The notes under the pieces: model-generated
Databases searched by the model: none
Told to the model about the DNA's origin: nothing
What the model saw: only the letters and a program-made list of their open reading frames with translations
DNA from: Gloeocapsopsis crepidinum LEGE 06123
GTDB lineage: Bacteria; Cyanobacteriota; Cyanobacteriia; Cyanobacteriales; Chroococcidiopsidaceae
Length of the DNA stretch: 64,000 bases
Direction: 5' to 3'
NCBI RefSeq assembly: GCF_015207655.1
Contig: NZ_JADEWN010000004.1
Span: forward strand, 81,738-145,737
Translations under genes and position numbers: made by a program
Shown here: positions 8,756 through 16,157 of the stretch, piece after piece
How positions within the stretch are numbered: position 1 is the first letter of the stretch
Layout: each line of letters starts with the position of its first letter

Positions 8756-10189
8756 ATGGCAGTAGAATACGATCTCGTTGTGATTGGCGGCGGTTCTGGT
8801 GGATTAGTTGTTGCGGGAGTCGCTGCTGCACTTAAAGCCAAAGTTGCTTTGGTAGAACGCGATCGCTTGGGTGGTGATTGTTTGTGGAATGGTTGCGTTC
8901 CGAGTAAATCTTTGATTCATGCATCGCGCATCGCCTACGAAGTCAAACACGCCTCGCAATTTGGGATTCACTGTAACGATCCACACATTGATTTTGCTAA
9001 AGCGATTGGACACGTACACAGTGCGATCGCTGCAATTGAACCGCATGATTCGCCTCAACGCTTTGAATCTTTGGGTGCTGAAGTAATTTTCGGTAGTGGT
9101 GAATTTGTTGATAAAAACACCTTTATCGTTAATAATCGTCGTTTAAGAGCAAGAGCATTTGTGATTGCAACAGGTTCGCGCCCTGCGGTTCCTAACATTC
9201 CTGGATTACAAGCAGCAGGTTTTATTACGAACGAAGAAGTTTTTGAAATTACTGAACGCCCCGATACTTTAGGTATTGTTGGTGGTGGACCTATTGGTTG
9301 TGAATTAGGGCAAGCTTTTGCACGATTAGGTTCCAAAGTGACAATTATTGGTAGTAGCGATCGCCTATTACCTAAAGAAGATCCTGAAGCTGCCGCTGTT
9401 GTACAGCAGCAATTGATTTCTGAAGGCATCCAAGTCTTAACAAAAACAAGAGCAGAACGTGTCGAAGTTGTCAACGAGAAAAAGTACTTAATTGCTGGAA
9501 ATGAAAAAATAGCCGTCGATCAAATTCTGATAGCAACTGGACGCAACCCGAATGTGGAATCCTTAAATTTAGAAGCCGCAGGAGTCGAACTGCATCAAAG
9601 TTCTAAAAAAGGAATTCGCGTCAACGCCAAACTGCAAACAACAAACCCTCGAATTTACGCTTGTGGTGATGTGATTGGTGGTTATCAATTTACTCACGTT
9701 GCCAGCCACGAAGCAAACGTTATTATCAGAAATGCTCTATTTCTACCAATTCTTAAAGTAGATTATCGCGTTATTCCCTGGGCGACATTTACCGAGCCTG
9801 AATTAGCCCGCGTTGGTTTAACCGAAGCCGAAGCAAGAAAACGCTACGGTAATAATATTGATGTCATTAAACAAGAATATGCAGACGTAGATCGCGCCCA
9901 AGCTGAAGCTGCGACTCAAGGCTTTGCCAAAATTATTACTAAACGCAACGGTGAAATTCTTGGCGCGCATATCGTAGGTGCATCCGCAGGCGAATTAATT
10001 CATGAAATTATCTTAGCAATGTCGCATAAACTTAAAATTTCTGCCTTGGGGGGGATTCATATTTACCCAACACTTGCAGAAGTTGTCAGTAAAGCAGCTT
10101 TTGCCCGAACGCAAGAGAAATACGAAAAAAATTACACCCTACAAAAAATATTAGAAAAATTGTTTCGCTTAATGCGATCGCTAGGATAA
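8756..10189 (+). CDS. Class I pyridine nucleotide-disulfide oxidoreductase (mercuric reductase-like)
   Basis: A 477-residue FAD/NAD(P)-dependent disulfide reductase. It has the FAD motif GGGSGG near residue 11, the redox-active cysteine pair in GGDCLWNGCVPSK, the NAD(P) motif GGGPIGCELGQAFARLG, the second FAD site YACGDVIGGYQFTHVA, and the C-terminal HIYPTLAEVVSKA that carries the His-Glu pair of the partner subunit. Cyanobacterial homologues are usually labelled mercuric reductase, but this protein has no N-terminal metal-binding domain, no terminal cysteine pair and no mer neighbours. A general disulfide or quinone-type reductase is just as likely. Confidence 0.88.
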   Translation: MAVEYDLVVIGGGSGGLVVAGVAAALKAKVALVERDRLGGDCLWNGCVPSKSLIHASRIAYEVKHASQFGIHCNDPHIDFAKAIGHVHSAIAAIEPHDSPQRFESLGAEVIFGSGEFVDKNTFIVNNRRLRARAFVIATGSRPAVPNIPGLQAAGFITNEEVFEITERPDTLGIVGGGPIGCELGQAFARLGSKVTIIGSSDRLLPKEDPEAAAVVQQQLISEGIQVLTKTRAERVEVVNEKKYLIAGNEKIAVDQILIATGRNPNVESLNLEAAGVELHQSSKKGIRVNAKLQTTNPRIYACGDVIGGYQFTHVASHEANVIIRNALFLPILKVDYRVIPWATFTEPELARVGLTEAEARKRYGNNIDVIKQEYADVDRAQAEAATQGFAKIITKRNGEILGAHIVGASAGELIHEIILAMSHKLKISALGGIHIYPTLAEVVSKAAFARTQEKYEKNYTLQKILEKLFRLMRSLG

Positions 10190-10248
10190 ACTATCGGTTT
10201 TTAAGTTCAAACTCTCGTACGCACTGATAGCCAAGGAAAAGCGATGTG

Positions 10249-10698
10249 ATGCAAAAAAACACTGAGTCAAAACTATACGATCGAGATTTCAATTTATGGC
10301 TAGAGGATACAGTTGTTAAACTCAGAGGGCATGATGTAGATAATTTAGACTGGGAAAACTTGATCGAGGAAATTATAGCTTTGGGAAAAAGTGAGAAGCG
10401 AGAACTAATTCACCGATTGGAAGTCCTCTTATCTCATTTACTCAAACGCATCTATATCGATTCTGCCTATGATAATCGTGGCTGGGAATTAACAATCAAA
10501 GAACAACGAAGACAAATACAACTTCAGTTAGAACAGTCTCCTAGCCTCAAAACATATTTTACAGAAATTTTTGATGACTGTTGGCAGTATGCTTTAACGC
10601 AAGTCAAGCTTGAATATGCCAAAGTTCCGTTTCCTGAACATTGGGAGTTTAGCAGCGATGTTGAGGCAATATTGTCACAAGAGTTTTGGTTACAATAA
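10249..10698 (+). CDS. DUF29 family protein
   Basis: A 149-residue member of the DUF29 family, abundant in cyanobacteria and of unknown function. Typical features are LYDRDFNLWLEDTVVKLR at the start, the DNLDWENLIEEIIALGKSEKRELIHRL block and the C-terminal FPEHWEFSSDVEAIL. I place the start at ATG 10249 rather than the adjacent GTG 10246, with AAGGA at 10233-10237 as ribosome binding site. It follows the reductase by about 60 bases, but a shared role is not suggested by the sequence. Confidence 0.88.
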   Translation: MQKNTESKLYDRDFNLWLEDTVVKLRGHDVDNLDWENLIEEIIALGKSEKRELIHRLEVLLSHLLKRIYIDSAYDNRGWELTIKEQRRQIQLQLEQSPSLKTYFTEIFDDCWQYALTQVKLEYAKVPFPEHWEFSSDVEAILSQEFWLQ

Positions 10699-10848
10699 AA
10701 TACTTTAAACTTCAACTCGTAGCTGTAACAAATTATAATTTTTCCTTCTCCCCTGCATCTGAAGCCCTCTGTTTTCCTCTATGTAGCAACCTTAAAGAAA
10801 AACGGTATAAGCTGGAAGCGCTGCTAATTGAGGAGTGAACTAAGCTAT

Positions 10849-11682
10849 ATGCACTGGCTGTTATCTGGATCTTTGAGTGTAGAGAAACTAACAGTTGCGA
10901 TCGCCGATCTTCCTTCATCTTTACAGGGTACTAAGCTAGTACAACTTTCGGATCTTCATTATGATGGCTTGCGACTGTCCGAAGAAATGTTAGCGCAAGC
11001 GATCGCTGCTAGCAACGAAGCCGAACCCGATCTGATTGTTCTTACTGGCGATTATGTCACCGACGACCCTACCCCAATTCATCAACTCGTCCTTCGACTA
11101 AAACACCTGCAAAGCCGTCATGGTATTTGCGCAGTACTCGGAAACCACGATATTTATTACCCCCAATCGCAAGCCGAAATTACTAAAGCACTAACTAGCA
11201 TCGACATTGATGTTCTCTGGAATCAAATTGCTTATCCTTTTGGTGCCAGATTACCGATTGTCGGACTTGCAGATTACTGGTCAAAAGAATTTAAAGTCAA
11301 ACCTGTAATGCGTCAACTCGATAACAATATACCCCGCATTGTTTTGTCACACAATCCAGATACTGCACAAATTTTGAAAAAATGGCGCGTAGATTTGCAA
11401 CTATCTGGTCATACACACGGCGGTCAATTTACGATTCCTGGCATGGGACCCGCTATATCTATTTATAAAGACTTTCGACGTAGCCTTCCCAAACAAATGC
11501 GGCGTTGGGTTCCGTTTATGCAAAAAGAATGCGCCAAAGTTGTCAGACATTGGGAATGGGCGCAGGGATATCATCGTGTAGGTGAAAATCAGTTGTATGT
11601 CAATCGTGGTTTAGGAACATATTTTCCTGGACGCTTCTTTTGTCCCCCAGAAGTTACTGTGATTACCTTAGTGACTGCCTGA
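10849..11682 (+). CDS. Metallophosphoesterase
   Basis: A 277-residue calcineurin-like phosphoesterase. All five family motifs are present in order: SDLHYD, LTGDYVTDD, GNHDIY, SHNPD and SGHTHGGQ, which together bind two metal ions. An initial hydrophobic stretch (HWLLSGSLSV) is short, so membrane attachment is doubtful. I choose ATG 10849 with AGGAG at 10831-10835; a TTG at 10828 would add seven residues but would sit in front of that site. The family includes UDP-diacylglucosamine pyrophosphatase-like and general phosphodiesterases; the substrate cannot be told. Confidence 0.88.
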   Translation: MHWLLSGSLSVEKLTVAIADLPSSLQGTKLVQLSDLHYDGLRLSEEMLAQAIAASNEAEPDLIVLTGDYVTDDPTPIHQLVLRLKHLQSRHGICAVLGNHDIYYPQSQAEITKALTSIDIDVLWNQIAYPFGARLPIVGLADYWSKEFKVKPVMRQLDNNIPRIVLSHNPDTAQILKKWRVDLQLSGHTHGGQFTIPGMGPAISIYKDFRRSLPKQMRRWVPFMQKECAKVVRHWEWAQGYHRVGENQLYVNRGLGTYFPGRFFCPPEVTVITLVTA

Positions 11683-12068
11683 GTAAATAATGGTTAGTAA
11701 ATACCAATCAACTGATCGCTAATTAACTAAATTATGGCAGTTTATTAACACAATGATAGTCAGTTCTTAACAATAGAGTGAGATATTGTTAGTGCCGCGA
11801 TTGCGCACGGCGCAGCGCCAAAGGCGATCGCAGGTATACTTTCATTTTAGTTTTGTTAAGTGAAAGCTGAATTAAATAATTAGGACTACCGTAGTTCTTA
11901 GATCCCATCTCCTGAAATTGAAAGTCACTAGATATCTTTCGATGTGGATTGTTTGTAGAACTGCATCAGGTTTAGTCTAGCTTTGCTGTGCGCATAATTG
12001 GGACAAGTTTTACTAGTTAAACGTTGTCCTGACTAAAATTCCATTTTTTTTAGGAGGGGAGTCGAACG
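11683..12068 (+). other. Intergenic region upstream of the phytase/RTX/GDPD gene
   Basis: No gene is visible in these 386 bases. There are two TTAAC-containing words (about 11743-11775) that resemble cyanobacterial Pho-box half sites but without the usual 11-base spacing, a GC-rich interspersed repeat with a HIP1 site at 11797-11831, and a strong ribosome binding site AGGAGGGG at 12052-12059 before ATG 12069. Confidence 0.5.
11797..11819 (+). repeat. GC-rich small interspersed repeat, copy 1
   Basis: GCGATTGCGC then three bases then GCGCAGCGC, 23 bases in all. The same pattern is found inverted at 39145-39167, differing mainly in the central three bases. Both copies sit next to a HIP1 octamer in non-coding DNA, so this looks like a small interspersed repeat of the genome. 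Confidence 0.65.
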
Positions 12069-14849
12069 ATGCTGCAACTCCAAGGTTTTGCCAAATTACC
12101 CGCAGATACATTTGCAGAAGGACCGCCATCAGGACAATACAATAGTGATGGTTCTCTCAAACCCGAACCACCACCATTTCCTGGACAGCCTGTTCAAGGT
12201 TTTAGTGCAGTCCAATTTGCTGATGAGAATTCTTTCTGGTTTCTTTCAGATAATGGCTTTGGTAATAAGTTAAATAGTCAAGATTATCTCCTACGTGTTT
12301 ACCGTCTCGATCCGAGTTTTAGAGGCGCAGACAATAAAGATGGTAGTGTAGATGTTCTCAACTTTATTCAACTTGCCGATCCTGATAATAAAATACCATT
12401 TCCCATCAAAAATGAAGACACAAATGCCCGACTTCTAACTGGTTTCGATTTTGATGCAGAGTCCTTTGTTGTTGCTGCTGATGGGACGCTTTGGGTAGGC
12501 GAGGAGTTTGGACCTTATTTATTACATTTTGATCAAACAGGTAAACTACTAGATGCACCAATTCCAACACCAAATTTTGACTCAGGTGATTTTGTGCGAT
12601 CGCCGGATAATCCTGACGTGTTAGCTGGTGATGCTACTGCCAATCTTAATCGTTCTAGAGGCTATGAAGGCTTAGCAATTACTCCTGATAAAACAAAGCT
12701 GTATGCTTTACTTGAAGGTACTGTAACAGGCGATCCAGAAGATGCTTTGCGAATTTACGAATTCGATTTAGCAACCAAAGAATTTACTGGAATCAAAGGC
12801 TATTACCGCAAAGAAAATCCTGACTATGCAATTGGGGACTTTGCAGTAATCAACGAAAACGAATACTTAGCGATCGAGCGTGATAATTTGAGTGGAGACG
12901 AAGCGCAATTTAAGAAGATTTACAAAGTTGATTTATCACAACAAGATGCAAATGGTTATGTAGCAAAACAAGAAATCGGAGATCTTTTGAATATTCGCGA
13001 CCCTCAAGATCTTAATGCCGATTCTAGCACAACGTTTACATTTCCATTTGTCACAATTGAAAACGTCTTAGTCATTGACGAAAATACAATTCTTGTAGCT
13101 AACGACAATAATTACCCTGCAACAGGTGGACGTTCAGATACTGAATCAGACCACAATGAAATTATTATGTTGAAGTTAGATCAACCCTTAAATCTCGATC
13201 CGCGTGTTGGTATCAGTCCGATTATTGGTAGTAACTTGCGCTTTGGTACTCCTGGCGAGGATGAACTGTTCGCGACGCGCAACGATACCGTATTTGGCGG
13301 TGCAGGTGACGATACTTTAGATGCTACCGCAGGTCAAGGTGGTAATCGTTTGTATGGCAACAGTGGTAACGATGAACTACTAGCAGGTCTCAACGACCGC
13401 CTGTTTGGCGATCAGGGTCACGATCTCCTCGATGCTTCTCAAGGACGTGGCGGTAATCGACTTTACGGTGGCGCAGGTAACGATACTTTATTCGCTGGTA
13501 GCGCCGATCGCCTATTTGGTGGTGACGGTGACGACGTGCTATTTGCGGGTACTGGAAATAGTATTCTCACAGGTGGCGATGGTCAAGATCAATTTTGGAT
13601 TGTTGCCGCAGAGACTCCCACATCACCAAATACAATTCGTGACTTTCAATCAGATGTTGATGTTATTGGTTTAGGTGCAGGTTTAGCGTTTGTTGATTTA
13701 GCGATCGCCCAAACTGGAAGCAACACAACAATTAGTCTTAAAGATGGCACAGAATTAGCTATTCTTGAAGGAGTTGATGCGGGTACAATTTCAATTTCGG
13801 ATTTTGTGAGTACTGCACCTCGTCCCCTCATTATCGGTCACAGAGGCGCGAGTGGTTTACGTCCAGAACACACTCTAGCCGCTTACGAGTTAGCAATCGA
13901 TCAAGGTGCTGATTACATCGAACCTGATATCGTTGCAACTAAAGATGGTGTTTTAGTGGCGCGTCACGAAAATGAAATTTCTGGTACGACTGATGTCGCA
14001 GATCGCTTAGAATTTGCAGACCGTCAAACAACCAAAACCATTGATGGAGTCGAAGTCACAGGATGGTTTACTGAAGACTTCACCTTAGCCGAACTAAAAA
14101 CTCTCCGCGCCAAAGAACGTCTACCTGAACTCCGCAGTACAGAATACGACGGTTTATATGAAGTTCCCACACTGCAAGAAATTATCGACTTAGCCCAGCG
14201 TAAAAGTGCTGAAGTTGGTCGCACGATTGGTCTCTATCCTGAAACAAAGCACCCAACATACTTTGATAGTATCGGACTATCGCTTGAAGAACCTTTGGTA
14301 GAGATTCTTGATGCGAATGGTTATAGCGATCGCGACGATCCTGTTTTCATTCAATCCTTTGAAACAGCCAATCTCAAACAACTTGATGAATTAACCAATG
14401 TTCCTTTAATTCAATTACTCGGAGACAGTGGACAACCTTATGACTTCACTGTAAGTGGCGATCCGCGTACTTATCTCGATTTAACAACTCCTGATGAGTT
14501 GACAAATATTGCAACTTATGCAGTTGGAATTGGTCCTTCTAAACGACTAATCGTTCCTGTTGATGAGGAAGGAAGATTGCAACCTCCGACATCCCTAATT
14601 GATGATGCCCATGCAGCAGGATTACTCGTTCACGCTTATACTTTCCGCAATGAAGACTTCTTCTTAGCTCCCGATTATCAAGGTAATCCAGAGTTGGAAT
14701 ACGAGCAATTCTTTAGCCTCGGACTTGATGGTTTGTTCACAGACTTTCCTGGAACAGGCTTTGAAGTCGCTAATCGGTTGTATCCTTTGACTGCTGCTGA
14801 TCCTTTACTAGGAGTCGGTTTGCTCTCAACTGATACCTCTGTAGCTTAA
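12069..14849 (+). CDS. Phytase-like esterase / RTX repeats / glycerophosphodiester phosphodiesterase
   Basis: A 926-residue multidomain protein. Residues 1-380 match the esterase-like phytase domain (GFDFDAESFVVAADGTLWVGEE; YEGLAITPD). Residues about 385-520 carry RTX calcium-binding nonapeptides (GGAGDDTLDA, GNSGNDELLA, GGDGDDVLFA). Residues about 590-910 are a glycerophosphodiester phosphodiesterase: HRGASGLRPEHTLAAYE, YIEPDIVATKDGVLVARHE and a late FTDFP. No signal peptide is present, as expected for RTX proteins exported by type I secretion, though no such exporter is nearby. A role in extracellular phosphate scavenging is inferred. The start ATG has a very good ribosome binding site. Confidence 0.9.
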   Translation: MLQLQGFAKLPADTFAEGPPSGQYNSDGSLKPEPPPFPGQPVQGFSAVQFADENSFWFLSDNGFGNKLNSQDYLLRVYRLDPSFRGADNKDGSVDVLNFIQLADPDNKIPFPIKNEDTNARLLTGFDFDAESFVVAADGTLWVGEEFGPYLLHFDQTGKLLDAPIPTPNFDSGDFVRSPDNPDVLAGDATANLNRSRGYEGLAITPDKTKLYALLEGTVTGDPEDALRIYEFDLATKEFTGIKGYYRKENPDYAIGDFAVINENEYLAIERDNLSGDEAQFKKIYKVDLSQQDANGYVAKQEIGDLLNIRDPQDLNADSSTTFTFPFVTIENVLVIDENTILVANDNNYPATGGRSDTESDHNEIIMLKLDQPLNLDPRVGISPIIGSNLRFGTPGEDELFATRNDTVFGGAGDDTLDATAGQGGNRLYGNSGNDELLAGLNDRLFGDQGHDLLDASQGRGGNRLYGGAGNDTLFAGSADRLFGGDGDDVLFAGTGNSILTGGDGQDQFWIVAAETPTSPNTIRDFQSDVDVIGLGAGLAFVDLAIAQTGSNTTISLKDGTELAILEGVDAGTISISDFVSTAPRPLIIGHRGASGLRPEHTLAAYELAIDQGADYIEPDIVATKDGVLVARHENEISGTTDVADRLEFADRQTTKTIDGVEVTGWFTEDFTLAELKTLRAKERLPELRSTEYDGLYEVPTLQEIIDLAQRKSAEVGRTIGLYPETKHPTYFDSIGLSLEEPLVEILDANGYSDRDDPVFIQSFETANLKQLDELTNVPLIQLLGDSGQPYDFTVSGDPRTYLDLTTPDELTNIATYAVGIGPSKRLIVPVDEEGRLQPPTSLIDDAHAAGLLVHAYTFRNEDFFLAPDYQGNPELEYEQFFSLGLDGLFTDFPGTGFEVANRLYPLTAADPLLGVGLLSTDTSVA

Positions 14850-14864
14850 TTAGATGTAACAATA

Positions 14865-14886
14865 AGGGCGATCGCGCGATCGCCCT
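14865..14886. terminator. Perfect 22-base palindrome made of two HIP1 sites
   Basis: AGGGCGATCGC followed directly by its reverse complement, 16 bases after the stop of the gene at 12069. It could form a GC-rich hairpin but has no clear T tract, so a terminator role is only possible. It may simply be a tandem HIP1 site. Confidence 0.45.
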
Positions 14887-14911
14887 CAATTCATTGGCTT
14901 TGCTAATCTAA

Positions 14912-15035
14912 TAGATCTCCTGCACAAATCGAAAAATTATCTATGTCATTCTGAACAAAACACTTCACGGAGTTTACCCTTGAGCGATAGCGAAGGGTTC
15001 AAGATGACATATAAAGTATTCATGCAGGAGGTCTA
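14912..15035. mobile_element. MITE-like element with 13-base terminal inverted repeats
   Basis: TAGATCTCCTGCA at 14912-14924 is matched by TGCAGGAGGTCTA at 15023-15035 (12 of 13 after inversion). Just inside, ATGTCATTCTGAA faces TTCAAGATGACAT, and an ACCCTT/AAGGGT stem lies in the middle. The whole 124 bases can fold on itself and has no coding potential. Nested inverted repeats of this kind are typical of non-autonomous miniature elements. It lies between the convergent stops of two genes. A second copy was not seen in this window. Confidence 0.6.
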
Positions 15036-15060
15036 ATGAATAAGCAAGAACGACTAGTCA

Positions 15061-16125
15061 TCAAAGTAGGAGCCGATTCAACTGATCGAGAATTAGCTTT
15101 GCTCCAATTGGACCGTTTAAACCATTCCATAGATAGTAGGTAACAAAATAAACTTGATCGCGCTGACTGGCTGGCAGAGATTGAGCGATCGCATTTTCAT
15201 TCCAGCTTTTTTCAGTAGTTGAGATTTGGCGATCAAGAACGCGATCGAGTACCCCACTAGATAAGGATTGGGCTTCATTCCCAGCACTGAGATCGTGACC
15301 CAAGACAAAAATAGTATCTGCTGCCAAATTGGGCAATACTTCCAGAGAAATCTCCGTCGAGGGTTCTCCATGGTTGTGAGGCACTGATACAAGTTCAAAA
15401 CCCAGTCCTTCAAACAGTTCGCCAAGATAACTATTTTGAGTAATTGCAGTGATTGAGTGAGAAAGTTGGTTTGTCCCCAAAAGCAATACAGAAGAATGAG
15501 TCACAACGGTTGGGGCAAGTGCTTTGCGAGCTTCTTTAACTAGATGCTCATAGGTCGCAATCGCGCGATCTGCTCGTTTTTCATCCCCCAATGCTTGCGC
15601 CAATTGTCGAATATTGTGTCGCCACTTGCCTCGTTGCGTTCGCACATCCCAGAGAATGGTTGGCGCAATGCGAGAGAGTGCTTCATAGGTGGCTTGACTT
15701 CCCCCTGTTTCCCCAAGCACCAAGTCGGGCTGTAGTGCATAAAGAGTTTCCAGGGATGGTTGATCTCGATTACCAAGGTTGATTGGTTGTGTGGTAATGC
15801 GATCGCCCAAGTAGGGAATTTGCTGATTGGGACGATCAAAAACTCTGCCCGTGTGAATTACAAATACATCAGCATAGGCATCTGGCTGTTCATCAAGGGA
15901 CAGCAATAAATCTAAGGCATGAGGTCCTAGGACAGCGATTGTTTGAGGTTGTCCACAAATTTCTGCGTGTCCTGCATCATGTTGCACGCTGCGACAGTCA
16001 GTTTTGCTAGAGGTTGTGTCAAGGTTATGAGTTGCGCCATCCAATGCACGTCCGCAAGCCATAAACAGGGCTATGCACAACCCAAGTAAAAATAGCGTCA
16101 ATAGTAGTCTGATCCGCTTCAACAC
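15061..16125 (-). CDS. Iron-siderophore ABC transporter substrate-binding lipoprotein
   Basis: A 354-residue periplasmic binding protein of the FecB/FhuD class. The N-terminus is a lipoprotein signal (hydrophobic LLTLFLLGLCIALFMAC with the lipobox cysteine near residue 24). The mature part has the expected features: IAVLGPHALDLLLSLDEQPDAY, LETLYALQPDLVLGE and the closing NGLNGPIGAKLILDQL. It would hand ferric siderophore to an inner membrane permease, which is not encoded here. It lies 32 bases downstream of the TonB receptor on the same strand, so it is probably in one operon with it. Confidence 0.9.
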   Translation of the reverse strand: MLKRIRLLLTLFLLGLCIALFMACGRALDGATHNLDTTSSKTDCRSVQHDAGHAEICGQPQTIAVLGPHALDLLLSLDEQPDAYADVFVIHTGRVFDRPNQQIPYLGDRITTQPINLGNRDQPSLETLYALQPDLVLGETGGSQATYEALSRIAPTILWDVRTQRGKWRHNIRQLAQALGDEKRADRAIATYEHLVKEARKALAPTVVTHSSVLLLGTNQLSHSITAITQNSYLGELFEGLGFELVSVPHNHGEPSTEISLEVLPNLAADTIFVLGHDLSAGNEAQSLSSGVLDRVLDRQISTTEKSWNENAIAQSLPASQRDQVYFVTYYLWNGLNGPIGAKLILDQLNRLLL

Positions 16126-16157
16126 AATTAAAGTTAGGCTAAAACATCAGATTTAAG

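Noticed and set aside
8756..10189. Naming the disulfide reductase as true mercuric reductase
   Set aside because: No heavy-metal domain, no C-terminal cysteine pair and no mer genes; only the general class is supported.
11740..11780. Pho box upstream of the phytase/RTX/GDPD gene
   Set aside because: Two TTAAC words are there, but their spacing of about 23 bases and their flanks do not match the regular 11-base pattern well enough.
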